Source: JAFEDN01 sp963795715
GTDB taxonomy: Bacteria > Pseudomonadota > Gammaproteobacteria > Coxiellales > Coxiellaceae
Direction: 5' to 3'
DNA length: 64,000 bases
NCBI GenBank assembly: GCA_963795715.1
Contig: CAWCIY010000002.1
Coordinates: 682,001 to 746,000 of the forward strand
In this document: piece after piece, positions 16,557 to 25,369 of the stretch
How the letters are laid out: each line of letters starts with the position of its first letter
Numbering within the stretch: the first letter of the stretch is position 1
The notes under the pieces: generated by a model
The model's input: the letters and a program-made list of their open reading frames with translations, nothing else
Told to the model about the DNA's origin: nothing
The model's database searches: none
Position numbers and translations under genes: made by a program

Positions 16557-17024
16557 TTATTTCAAATGATTTAGAGGAAGCTCTGTTTTATTCACGATAC
16601 TTTGCAAGACAAAACTAGAATGGACATGACTGACTCCTTCTATTTTGGTCAGCTTATCCAATAAAAAGGATTGATATTCTTTTAAATCACATACAATGAC
16701 TTTGAGCAGATAATCGGCAGTATGCCCCGTGATTAAATGACATTCAATCACTTCCGGAGATGATTTGGCAACCTTTTCAAATCCAGCCATCTTTTGTGTA
16801 TCATGTGAACTAAGCCCAACCAAAACAAAAATGGTGAGCCCGAGCTCTAATTTTTCAGGGTTGAGCAAAGCCACATATTTTTTTATGTATCCTTCCTCTT
16901 CTAGCTGCTTTACTCGCCGTAAACACGGAGATGGTGAAAGAGCAACCTTATCAGCCAATTTTTGGTTACTCATTTGGCTATCCATTTGTAATAATGCAAG
17001 TATTTTTTTATCGATGCGATCCAT
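16557..17024 (-). CDS. Lrp/AsnC-family transcriptional regulator
   Basis: 155 residues of typical length. Residues 1-55 form the winged helix-turn-helix (DRIDKKILALLQMDSQMSNQ, LADKVALSPSPCLRRVKQLE). The rest is the alpha-beta RAM ligand-binding domain (GLTIFVLVGL, ECHLITGHTADYLLKVIV, VSHVHSSFVLQSIV). Such proteins bind DNA as multimers and sense amino acids. It lies divergently from the kinase-like gene, sharing a 187-bp AT-rich region that may hold its operator. Targets cannot be inferred from context. Confidence 0.85.
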   Translation of the reverse strand: MDRIDKKILALLQMDSQMSNQKLADKVALSPSPCLRRVKQLEEEGYIKKYVALLNPEKLELGLTIFVLVGLSSHDTQKMAGFEKVAKSSPEVIECHLITGHTADYLLKVIVCDLKEYQSFLLDKLTKIEGVSHVHSSFVLQSIVNKTELPLNHLK

Positions 17025-17211
17025 AATTCACCGTGGTTTTATTGATATTCCATTTTAGCATATAATTTCAATATTTTCAGTTTTATTAAAATAATAATTC
17101 AAAAATGCACATTAAGAGATCATTTTAGCAATCGTTTCCTAACCCTATTTTGTTAAACTATTATCTAGTAGATCAATCAATGTCAAATCTACAATTAAAG
17201 TGAGGTAAAGT

Positions 17212-18561
17212 ATGAAAGATGAAAAAAATACAGAAGTTCCGGAATTTAAATTAGGTAAAAGCATTGATTCTGGAAATGGCGGCACAGTTTATGAGTTAAC
17301 TGGAAAAGATGGCAAGCCAATAAATTGGGTAATGAAATCTTCTGTTTCAGACGATGAAAAAAAAATTACTTCACAATTTTATAAAACTGGTATGTTAAAT
17401 AACAATTTAATAATGGAAAAATTAAAAGGTTCTCATCTATGTCACTTAAAATTTTTATATAGTTTGCAAGTTGCAAGCTTAATAACCCATACTTTAAATC
17501 AGTATCACCATGATACCCCTGGACGAAAAGCTATTATTCACAACGATCTGCATTCAGAAAATATATTGGTCGAATTTAATCAAGAATGCACCAGAATAAA
17601 TAGCATCAATATAATTGATTTTGGTTATTCATTATTTGCCGACAATCCAAATCCAGATACTTTGTATCCTGATAGTCATGCTATGGCTATCCTTCCAAGA
17701 CCTTATACTGCTATTGAAAATCGATACAGGCTTCCTTTTGGGTCGGCTTCTGCTGGTATTAAATCCGAGGTTTATCAGATTGAAAGTCGTCTCTTTTCGT
17801 TTTATTTCCCTTATCTTACATTTCCAAAGATTTATGGTATTGATGTTGAAATCTTTGTTAATAAATTTAGAGGTTTTATGCGAAAAGAAAATTATCAAGA
17901 GCGACCTGGCAGTGATGAAGTGTTTTTGTTCTTTCACACACTTTTTAGACTTTATAGTATATTTTTCGAAAACAAATCTGATGACATTTTAATTACATCA
18001 TACATCGCAAAACTAATTATTATGACCAACCGACAATGGGATGATAAAATTGTATTTCGGGAAGAAAAGAGCCCCACCACGAGTTGGGGAGATTTTGATT
18101 TTGAAAGTGAGAATGGCATCGTAGTACGTAACGCAATCATAAAAATTTCTCAAAATACGCTTCTTAATGGCAGCATAGAACATCTCATCCCTGCTGTGTC
18201 CAAAAAAATTGGTTCTGGAGATGAAAAAGGATTTATTTCTCATTTGGTGGATGAATTTGGATTAGATTTATTAGTTCATATCAAAGGTGATTTAGAACAA
18301 CGTAGAGATATAGCTATATTGGCCATTTCTGAGTTACTACAACAAAATAAAATTACGAAGTATGAAATAGTCGCTAGACTTGAATCGTTGGCAGTGGCAG
18401 GAAAAATTGATTTTCTTTATAAAAGACAGGATTTTTATAAGATAAGTGTTTTTAATCACAAATGGAAAGGAAAGCCGGTATCAGCCACTTGGTTAAGATG
18501 TATGACAATGATTCAGAGATATGCGAGTCCAGTTGTGGAGTCCAATAAAAACTTTTCATAA
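17212..18561 (+). CDS. Eukaryotic-like protein kinase, effector candidate
   Basis: 449 residues. Kinase signatures are in order: glycine-rich loop KSIDSGNGGTVYEL (residues about 16-29), lysine K42 in WVMKSS, catalytic loop HNDLHSENILV with D112 and N117 in place of the usual HRDxxxxN, and DFG at 136-138 (IIDFGYSLF). The activation segment and C-lobe are divergent, and about 200 residues of helical C-terminal extension follow. No transmembrane segment, so it differs from bacterial PASTA-type kinases and resembles secreted kinases of Legionella (LegK type) in style. The ribosome-binding site GAGGT precedes the ATG. Substrate unknown; kinase fold is well supported by motif spacing, effector role is inferred. 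Confidence 0.7.
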   Translation: MKDEKNTEVPEFKLGKSIDSGNGGTVYELTGKDGKPINWVMKSSVSDDEKKITSQFYKTGMLNNNLIMEKLKGSHLCHLKFLYSLQVASLITHTLNQYHHDTPGRKAIIHNDLHSENILVEFNQECTRINSINIIDFGYSLFADNPNPDTLYPDSHAMAILPRPYTAIENRYRLPFGSASAGIKSEVYQIESRLFSFYFPYLTFPKIYGIDVEIFVNKFRGFMRKENYQERPGSDEVFLFFHTLFRLYSIFFENKSDDILITSYIAKLIIMTNRQWDDKIVFREEKSPTTSWGDFDFESENGIVVRNAIIKISQNTLLNGSIEHLIPAVSKKIGSGDEKGFISHLVDEFGLDLLVHIKGDLEQRRDIAILAISELLQQNKITKYEIVARLESLAVAGKIDFLYKRQDFYKISVFNHKWKGKPVSATWLRCMTMIQRYASPVVESNKNFS

Positions 18562-18640
18562 ATGATGAATGGCTTTCTGGTCATTGGAAACTAAGATGAC
18601 TACATTATATTAAGGTAGCACCCTAGGAGTAATACCCGGT

Positions 18641-19069
18641 GTGATAGCTTCCATAGTGGACCGGAATACTGGCCATAATGTATCAAATAGAATTGAACCT
18701 ATTAACGAAATCATGGCAACGATCGACGTAATTGAATCTGAGAATAAACAAAGTATTCGAACTTTAGGCATCGCCCAAAATTCCATTTCAAGTTGTTTAT
18801 CAACAATTCAGTCTTGCCCAAGCACCAGTCAGGAGTATAGAGCTTTAGTTGTGACGGTTCAGAATATTAAAAATAAAATTAGCAATGAATTAAATAATAG
18901 AATTAATCATCGAATGGCCATTGAGATTGGCACATTTGGGATGAAGTTTAAGAATCAAAAGGTATCGGCCCGTCTTCGGAAAGAAATCTTAAGCTTTATA
19001 GATTCTCGTTATATACAAAACCCACCATTTAAAAATGTACCCATCAAAACAGGCATGGACATCACTTAA
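18641..19069 (+). CDS. Unknown protein, GTG start
   Basis: 142 residues starting at a GTG, with AGGAG 11 bases upstream. Helical and polar; contains SISSCLSTIQSCPSTSQEYR and VQNIKNKISNELNNRINHRM, with no motif I recognise. It lies 79 bases downstream of the kinase gene and could be cotranscribed or could be a remnant of a larger effector. Low certainty that it is an independent gene. Confidence 0.4.
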   Translation: MIASIVDRNTGHNVSNRIEPINEIMATIDVIESENKQSIRTLGIAQNSISSCLSTIQSCPSTSQEYRALVVTVQNIKNKISNELNNRINHRMAIEIGTFGMKFKNQKVSARLRKEILSFIDSRYIQNPPFKNVPIKTGMDIT

Positions 19070-19095
19070 AGATCTGGATTATTTTTCTCTATTTT

Positions 19096-19254
19096 ATGGG
19101 ATTAAATTTATCGACGGAGCAAATTGCCAAGGAATTAAATCTGAATAAAGATGATGCACATTATATGGCAAGTATTCTGCGCAGCGGAGTGGTTGAAAAA
19201 AAACCTGAGATTCAATTATCAGGAAAAGAGGAAAAGCTTTATTGGGTTCATTAG
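19096..19254 (+). pseudogene. IS1595-like transposase fragment
   Basis: A 52-codon open frame (too short for most gene callers) reads LNLSTEQIAKELNLNKDDAH, MASILRSGVVEKKPEIQLSG. This matches the helix-turn-helix region just upstream of the catalytic domain in IS1595-type transposases. The DDE part is missing. Confidence 0.5.
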
Positions 19255-19376
19255 TCCAGGTATTAGTCACATAAGACCCTGGAATCCATAATGAGCCTTG
19301 AATTAAATAGGTTTTGACTTCATATTAGCATTAAATATATACTATAGATAATTTAGTAAAGGATAAGGAGAAAATT

Positions 19377-20486
19377 ATGCATTGGGAGTTGCTGGGGTTT
19401 AAAGAAAATCCATTCAATATCGAACCCATTGTCAAGGATACTTTAGCTCTATATTCGGGGCGTCATGAAGAAATCAAATGGTGTTCTAAAGTACTAACAC
19501 AAAAAAATGCACTCATGGTGATTGAAGGCGCCAGGGGAATTGGGACAACCTCTTTTGCCAATTACCTGCGTTTTTCCGCGCAGGAAAAACAAGATTATAT
19601 GACTCCACGTAATGAAATCCGCGTCGAGCCCAACTGGAATTTGGAAACTTTATTGACGGTGATTGTCAGCAACATTGTTCGTGAAATTGAATTTTTTCAA
19701 CCGGAAAAAATTTCAAAAGATAAGCGCTTTCAGGAAGCAAAGGGATTAACCATGCGCATTGCTGAAGCTTATCGTTCTTTTGGCGTCGAAGCTTTCGGGT
19801 TCGGCGTCAGTTATGGTAAATCAGCAGGAATTGTCTCTCAGCCCATGATTGTGTCTTCTTCTATACTAGGACATCATTTGGAAGATTTAAGCGCTCTGGC
19901 GCTAGAGTCAGATTACCGATATGGCCTGTTAATCCAATTAAATAATTTAAATGTGGATATCATCCACGATAAAAATTATTTACGCTATTTATTCAATACA
20001 TTGCGAGATTATCTGCAAACTCGCGGTATGAGTTGGCTTTTAGTTGGTGACTGTGGATTAAGACAATTTATTACTCATCAAGCTGCTCGTTTGGATGAAA
20101 TTATCAGTGATGAAATCAATCTTTCCCCGCTGAAAAAATTAGAATATGAGCAGTTAATCAGAACCAGGTTCGAATTTTTTCGGTTTAACGAAAAGATAAA
20201 ATCGCCTATTGAACCTGCAGTTTTCTCTTATTTATATGAATTGACTGGCGGCCGTTTGCGCAATATTTTTGGATTATTACAACGTTTGATGCGTCAATTG
20301 TATGTTGGCGATTTAACTGACAGATTAACATTGGACGCTGCTCAGCCCATGCTGATGAAGTTAATGGCGTGCGACCGAATCGTTAGAGCATATCTATCAT
20401 CTGAAGAAGAATTGGCTGCCATTAAAGAAGTTTGGCAAGCGCGGGACATTTCATCTCTCTATAATTACGCGCATTCCCCCTATTGA
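19377..20486 (+). CDS. AAA+-like ATPase domain protein with degenerate Walker motifs
   Basis: 369 residues. The layout is that of ORC1/Cdc6- or ExeA-like STAND-type ATPases: FKENPFNIEP at the start, then a P-loop position, a Walker B-like strand and a C-terminal winged-helix-like region (GGRLRNIFGLLQRLMRQ). The P-loop reads GARGIGTTS, with Thr where the essential Lys of GKT/S should be. The Walker B strand reads LLIQLNNLN, with Asn in place of the Asp. Both substitutions suggest loss of ATP hydrolysis, perhaps a nucleotide-independent regulator. The ribosome-binding site AAGGAG lies 8 bases ahead. Function unknown. It precedes the aldo/keto reductase gene by 84 bases. Confidence 0.6.
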   Translation: MHWELLGFKENPFNIEPIVKDTLALYSGRHEEIKWCSKVLTQKNALMVIEGARGIGTTSFANYLRFSAQEKQDYMTPRNEIRVEPNWNLETLLTVIVSNIVREIEFFQPEKISKDKRFQEAKGLTMRIAEAYRSFGVEAFGFGVSYGKSAGIVSQPMIVSSSILGHHLEDLSALALESDYRYGLLIQLNNLNVDIIHDKNYLRYLFNTLRDYLQTRGMSWLLVGDCGLRQFITHQAARLDEIISDEINLSPLKKLEYEQLIRTRFEFFRFNEKIKSPIEPAVFSYLYELTGGRLRNIFGLLQRLMRQLYVGDLTDRLTLDAAQPMLMKLMACDRIVRAYLSSEEELAAIKEVWQARDISSLYNYAHSPY

Positions 20487-20569
20487 GGGATATAAACCTA
20501 GCTCATCATGATTAAATGAGTTATTCTAAGCGGCTATTGGATAGAGTTAAATTTTTTGTAGGAGGCCGT

Positions 20570-21583
20570 ATGCAATATAGACAATTAGGTCATTCCGGAA
20601 TAAAAGTTCCAGTACTAAGCTTTGGTGCGGGGACATTCGGCGGTACTACCGAACTGTTTAAAGCCTGGGGTTCCACTGATGTTCGAGAAGCAACCCGTCT
20701 GGTAGATATTTGTCTGGAAGCTGGAGTTAATTTTTTTGATACTGCGAACGTATATTCTCAAGGCGTTTCAGAAGAAATTCTCGGTCAGGCCATCTCCGGA
20801 CGGCGTGACCAGGTATTGATTTCCACCAAAGCCACTTTTCCAATGGGCGATGGGCCTAATGATAGAGGATCCTCGCGTTATCATTTAATAAAAGCCTGTG
20901 AAGACAGCTTAAAGCGGTTAAAGACAGACTATATTGATATTTATTTTATGCATAGTTTCGATCCCATTACTCCGATCGAAGAGGCATTATCAACCCTAGA
21001 TCTCTTAGTCAGTAGTGGCAAAGTGCGCTATATCGGTTGTTCTAATTTTTCCGGCTGGCAGCTCATGAAATCATTGGATATTTCTAAGCAATACGGGCTT
21101 TCCCGCTACATTTGCCATCAAGTTTATTATTCGTTGATTGGCAGAGAATTTGAATGGGAATTGTTGCCGCTGGCGTTAGACCAAAACGTGGGCGCCATGA
21201 TTTGGAGCCCGCTGGGTTGGGGAAGATTAACCGGCAAAATCCGCCGTGGCGCCCCCCTCCCCAAGGTCAGTAGATTACATGAAACAGCTAATCAGGGCCC
21301 TCCAGTAAAAGATGAATATTTATATCGAGTAGTGGATGTGCTGGATGAAATCGCCATGGAGACAGGTAAAACTGTTCCGCAGTGTGCTTTGAATTGGTTA
21401 TTGCAAAAACCGTATGTCAGTAATGTAGTGATGGGCGCCCGGAATGAAGAGCAATTAAAACAAAATCTGGGTGCATTAGGTTGGCAGCTATCCCCAGAAC
21501 AAATGGCTAGATTAGATGCCGTGAGTGAAGTAACGCCGATTTATCCTTACTGGCATCAAAAAATCCATCCTGCTCGGTCGTAG
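20570..21583 (+). CDS. Aldo/keto reductase
   Basis: 337 residues from the ATG at 20570, where AGGAGG sits four bases upstream; an earlier ATG at 20516 is poorer. NADPH-dependent carbonyl reductase of the AKR superfamily (TIM barrel). The catalytic tetrad is visible: Asp and Tyr in NFFDTANVYSQG, Lys in LISTKATF, His in YFMHSFD. The C-terminal GARNEEQLKQNLGALGWQLS is the cofactor-binding region. Best resembles the YghZ/potassium-channel-beta-like subgroup. Substrate unknown. A decayed methyltransferase follows. Confidence 0.9.
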   Translation: MQYRQLGHSGIKVPVLSFGAGTFGGTTELFKAWGSTDVREATRLVDICLEAGVNFFDTANVYSQGVSEEILGQAISGRRDQVLISTKATFPMGDGPNDRGSSRYHLIKACEDSLKRLKTDYIDIYFMHSFDPITPIEEALSTLDLLVSSGKVRYIGCSNFSGWQLMKSLDISKQYGLSRYICHQVYYSLIGREFEWELLPLALDQNVGAMIWSPLGWGRLTGKIRRGAPLPKVSRLHETANQGPPVKDEYLYRVVDVLDEIAMETGKTVPQCALNWLLQKPYVSNVVMGARNEEQLKQNLGALGWQLSPEQMARLDAVSEVTPIYPYWHQKIHPARS

Positions 21584-21609
21584 CGTAACACTATTCACCG
21601 GTGAAGAGG

Positions 21610-21831
21610 TGCGTTGGATCGAACTTTTGAAGTATCTAGCCGGCAATTTTTGCAACAATTGCAAATACAGCAGTGTCGAAAAATTGCCAATTTTGGCTGT
21701 AGTAATGCAATATATCAATTTGGATGGCAGAGCAAGTTGCTCCGCATCAGGATCAAGTAATCGGTGTAGATGAAAGCGAAGCGCAAATCCGCGTTGCACA
21801 ACGAATAGCTAAAGAACAAAGGTTATTTTAA
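21610..21831 (+). pseudogene. SAM-dependent methyltransferase remnant
   Basis: Two frames together spell a class I methyltransferase N-terminus: SSRQFLQQLQIQQCRKIANF then GCSNAIYQ (motif I, normally D/E-x-G-C-G-T-G), and after a frameshift AEQVAPHQDQVIGVDESEAQ IRVAQRIAKEQ (motif II region with the ribose-binding acidic residue). The rest is absent. It ends at the convergent MscS gene. Confidence 0.5.
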
Positions 21832-22895
21832 TTATAGGTTTCAACACCCTGTCCGATCAGTCGAATATATTTCTTAGGCAAAGCTTCTGGATTAGTTTGC
21901 TGAATATGTTTTATTAATTTTTCTCGCACTTCACATTGTAAGTTCCAAAGATCACCAATATTTTTTGCACTTACGACTATTCTTAACTGAATATTATTTT
22001 CATTCACTTCCACCACTTGCAAAGTATTAGATTTTTTGTCCCATAAGAAGGATTTTTGAAGAATAGCTGTTAAGGCTTGACGGATATTATCAATATTAGC
22101 GGCATAATCAATCAATAAAACTACAATACCTTTAAATCCAAATTCATCCCGGCTTAAATTTTGAAAAGGTTTTTCATTAAAATAAGAAAGTGGATAAATG
22201 ATAAGCCGTAAATCCCAAGTACGCAAATGAATTTGGTTTAAGGTTATTTTCTCAACAGTTCCCGTTTCGGATTCAATTTTGATATTATCCCCTATACTGA
22301 TCGGTTTATTAAGAATAAAATCCAGGCCTGAAAAAAAATTAGTGAAAATCTTTTGTGCTGCAAAAGCAAGTATACCGCCAATAACGCCCGCAGAAATTAA
22401 AATCGCTTTACCAATTTCTTTAACTACTGAGAAGTTGAGTAATATAAGAGAAATGGTAATAAATATGATAATAGCAGTAAGAATATTTTTTATTAAATAA
22501 GCACGAGTGATAAGCATGCCATAATTAAGTCCTTGAGAATTGCGTTTTCGCTCCAACCAAATATCAATATAATCTAAAATTTTTATAGCTGCCAAACAAC
22601 AAGCCACGGTAATTAAAATTTTTACAGAAATTTCTACTATATAAAATGTGGTAGTTAAATTCATTAATGAAGCAAAAAAACTAAAAAACATCAGTGGTAA
22701 AATAATATATAAAAATCTCATAAAAGCAGAAAGAACAATACGACTAGGAGTTATATTTTTAGAAATGTAATACTTTTTTATAACTCTATGTAATACATAA
22801 TTGGAAAATAAACCCAAGATAAGACTGGCGACGCATGCTTCAATCAAGCGAAAATATTGTTTAGCTAATATTAAAATATCTAACATAATTCCCAT
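21828..22895 (-). CDS. MscS-family mechanosensitive channel
   Basis: 355 residues. Four to five N-terminal membrane helices are followed by the pore helix and beta domain: GKAILISAGVIGGILAFAAQ, KIFTNFFSGLDFILNKPISI, GDNIKIESETGTVEKITLNQ. These match the MscS TM3 region and the Sm-like beta domain, with the Gly/Ala-rich packing motif. It forms a membrane channel that opens under hypo-osmotic stress. Transcribed divergently from the AI-2E-family gene across a 140-bp region that contains a perfect palindrome. Confidence 0.85.
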   Translation of the reverse strand: MGIMLDILILAKQYFRLIEACVASLILGLFSNYVLHRVIKKYYISKNITPSRIVLSAFMRFLYIILPLMFFSFFASLMNLTTTFYIVEISVKILITVACCLAAIKILDYIDIWLERKRNSQGLNYGMLITRAYLIKNILTAIIIFITISLILLNFSVVKEIGKAILISAGVIGGILAFAAQKIFTNFFSGLDFILNKPISIGDNIKIESETGTVEKITLNQIHLRTWDLRLIIYPLSYFNEKPFQNLSRDEFGFKGIVVLLIDYAANIDNIRQALTAILQKSFLWDKKSNTLQVVEVNENNIQLRIVVSAKNIGDLWNLQCEVREKLIKHIQQTNPEALPKKYIRLIGQGVETYN

Positions 22896-22911
22896 ATTGT
22901 ATTTTTCAATG

Positions 22912-22937
22912 TTGACATTTTTTTAAAAAAATGTCAA
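22912..22937. promoter_or_regulatory. Perfect 26-bp palindrome between divergent genes
   Basis: TTGACATTTTTTT (22912-22924) is followed directly by its exact reverse complement (22925-22937). It lies 17 bases upstream of the mscS start and 98 bases upstream of the AI-2E gene. The arms contain TTGACA, so it may hold a -35 box on both strands, or act as a regulator site or hairpin. Confidence 0.45.
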
Positions 22938-23035
22938 TCCTAATTTTCTCTTGCATTTTTTTAAAAATTATTTTAAACTAAAAGAAGTTGAAATTTTTTC
23001 AAAAAGGAGTTGAGGAAAGGTCATGAGGAAATAAC

Positions 23036-24151
23036 GTGAAAGAAAAATTAACTTTTAAAATCCTTCCCTCTTATGTTAAATATTTCTTTATTCTCTCCAG
23101 CTTAGTGCTTACTTTCTTCGTTCTAGTACTTATAAAATCCTTCACAATGCCACTATTAGGCGCTTTTATTTTAGCCCTACTTTTGAAGCCGTTCTGCGAT
23201 TTTTTGGAAAAGGTTAAAATTTCTCGCGCTTTCAGTTCAGGCTTGGCAGTAATTTTCATGAATATTCTAATATTCGTGTTAATTTTTTTAGTAATTTTCC
23301 AAATCAAAAATATGATTTTAGATAAAAATATTTTGCTGAGTAGTTTATATGAAATCATTAACAAAATGCAGCACTGGACCTCTAAACATTTTGATGTAGA
23401 CCGCAGCAAACAAATTGACTATATTAAGAACTACTCTACTTCGGTATTTAAAAGCGGAATTAACTTTGTACAAAATACTTTTTCAGGAACAGCAACGATG
23501 TTCACAGAATTTGTGTTCTTTTTTATTTCTTTATTTTTTTTGTTATATTATCGTTGTTTCTTAGTTTCTTTTTTATTTAAAAGTTTTGATCCATCCCTTC
23601 ATCCAAAAATCAAAACCATCATATCATCTATTCAAAAAATGATAGCCAAATATATTTTGGGTATATTTTTGGTAATTCTTATCACCGGTGGATTAAATAC
23701 CATCGGGCTTTTAATACTTGGAATAAACCACGCCTTCTTTTTTGGCTTTCTAGCAGGCACTTTAACAATCATACCCTATATGGGTATCACCATCGGCGCC
23801 TTGCTGCCCTTCTTATTCGCACTCGCCACAACCGACTCCATATGGTATCCCATAGGCGTCGTAATGATATTTGGATGCGTGCAATTTCTGGAGGGCAATT
23901 TTATTACACCAAAGATTATAGGATCTCACGTTAAGATCAATTCTTTTGCAGCTTTAATAGCTTTATTTTTTGCCGGAATTTTCTTTGGTTTATTTGGAAT
24001 CATCTTATCTTTACCTTTGTTAGCCATAATTAAAATAATTTCAGACCATGTTAACTGCTTGAAGCCTTTGGGTTTTTTATTGGGAACCCCCCCTTCTATA
24101 ACCCACATTAATAAAGTCAGCTTTGAAAGTACTGTAGAAAGGAGGTTATAA
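23036..24151 (+). CDS. AI-2E family transporter (PerM/UPF0118)
   Basis: 371 residues from a GTG start, with GAGGAA upstream. About eight membrane segments; characteristic stretches are AFFFGFLAGTLTIIPYMGIT, IGALLPFLFA, VQFLEGNFITPKIIGSHVKI and ALFFAGIFFGLFGIILSLPL. Members export small molecules or ions; the AI-2 role holds only for some. It is followed by the antiporter gene after three bases, so they form an operon. Confidence 0.85.
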   Translation: MKEKLTFKILPSYVKYFFILSSLVLTFFVLVLIKSFTMPLLGAFILALLLKPFCDFLEKVKISRAFSSGLAVIFMNILIFVLIFLVIFQIKNMILDKNILLSSLYEIINKMQHWTSKHFDVDRSKQIDYIKNYSTSVFKSGINFVQNTFSGTATMFTEFVFFFISLFFLLYYRCFLVSFLFKSFDPSLHPKIKTIISSIQKMIAKYILGIFLVILITGGLNTIGLLILGINHAFFFGFLAGTLTIIPYMGITIGALLPFLFALATTDSIWYPIGVVMIFGCVQFLEGNFITPKIIGSHVKINSFAALIALFFAGIFFGLFGIILSLPLLAIIKIISDHVNCLKPLGFLLGTPPSITHINKVSFESTVERRL

Positions 24152-24154
24152 ATC

Positions 24155-25369
24155 ATGATAGATCACTTGAGCACGCCCTTGCATCTAGGTACAACCACCT
24201 TATTTGGTCTTATTTTATTACTCGGCTTGTTTGGTGGTGAGCTGGTGAAAAAAATTCGTTTTTTACCCCGAATCTTTGGCTATATCGCAGTTGGTTTTTT
24301 GATTGGACCAGCCGGTTTTAATTTGGTCGAGATCTCCACTTTGGAACAAAATAGTATTTTTATAGATATTTCGTTAGGTCTTATTTTGTTTGAAATTGGC
24401 CGCAATTTAGATTTTTCATGGCTTAAACATGATTACAATTTATTATGGATGTCCTTAGCTGAATCTGGAATCACCTTTGTTTTGCTCTTCGGTGCCTTAT
24501 ATCTGTTAGGACTACCCTGCTTGCCAGCAGCCTTAGTGGCTACTATTGGTATTGCCACGGCGCCGGCAGTTTTAATTAGGGTGACTCAAGATTTAAATTC
24601 GCATGGTCCGATAACCCGTCGATCGTTAATTTTGACCAGTTTAAACAACCTCTTCGCTCTAGTTATCTTTACCATTTTGTTTCCCCTTGCCCATTTGGAT
24701 AGCGCCCCTTTTTCACAAGTATTGTCTCATATTGGCTATCACCTTTTGGGAGCATTTATTTTGGCTTTCATTATGTTCATTCTGACTCAACTATTGGCAC
24801 GTTTGGTGGGAAAAATATCAGAGCTACAATTTATTTTGTTAGCAGGAGTAGTGGTTTTAGCTATTGGCTTAGCGCGTATGTTTCATCTTTCTACCATGCT
24901 GACTCTCTTTATTTTGGGCGTAGCCGCTAGAAATTTTGACCGTAAGCATCGTTTAACTCCGGTTAATTTTGACGTACTGGCCCGGTTCTTTTTGATTATT
25001 CTATTTGTTTTAATTGGCATTTATATGCAACCTCACGCTATATGGCAAGAAACCTTGGCTGTGTTGGCTTTTGTAGTCTGCCGTTTTATCGGTAAATTTT
25101 CTGGAGTTTTTTTATATGCTAAATCCAGTCGATTAACTCAGCGCCAAGCTAGCGCCACTGCTTTAGCATTAATGCCCATGGCAGGAGTGGCTTTAGGAAT
25201 GTCTTTTACGCTCATCAACCTCAATCCTGGATTAGGAAATTTACTCGTAGCCATTGTTTCGGGAGCATTGGCAATTATGAATATCATAGGTCCAGTGATT
25301 ACCCAATGGGCTTTTTTAATCGTGGGTGAGTCTGCAGATACCCGTTCACATTATAGGACTGTTATATGA
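24155..25369 (+). CDS. CPA2-type cation/proton antiporter (Kef/NhaS3-like)
   Basis: 404 residues, about 12 membrane helices. Typical features: LPRIFGYIAVGFLIGPAGFN, LGLILFEIGRNLDFSWLK, and the repeated unwound-helix regions; IGIATAPAVLIRVTQDLNSH takes the place of the usual ion-binding site. No C-terminal TrkA-N domain, so not a full KefB/C. Likely exchanges Na+ or K+ for protons. The ribosome-binding site AGGAGG lies within the end of the preceding gene, and the stop overlaps the next gene by ATGA. Confidence 0.8.
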   Translation: MIDHLSTPLHLGTTTLFGLILLLGLFGGELVKKIRFLPRIFGYIAVGFLIGPAGFNLVEISTLEQNSIFIDISLGLILFEIGRNLDFSWLKHDYNLLWMSLAESGITFVLLFGALYLLGLPCLPAALVATIGIATAPAVLIRVTQDLNSHGPITRRSLILTSLNNLFALVIFTILFPLAHLDSAPFSQVLSHIGYHLLGAFILAFIMFILTQLLARLVGKISELQFILLAGVVVLAIGLARMFHLSTMLTLFILGVAARNFDRKHRLTPVNFDVLARFFLIILFVLIGIYMQPHAIWQETLAVLAFVVCRFIGKFSGVFLYAKSSRLTQRQASATALALMPMAGVALGMSFTLINLNPGLGNLLVAIVSGALAIMNIIGPVITQWAFLIVGESADTRSHYRTVI

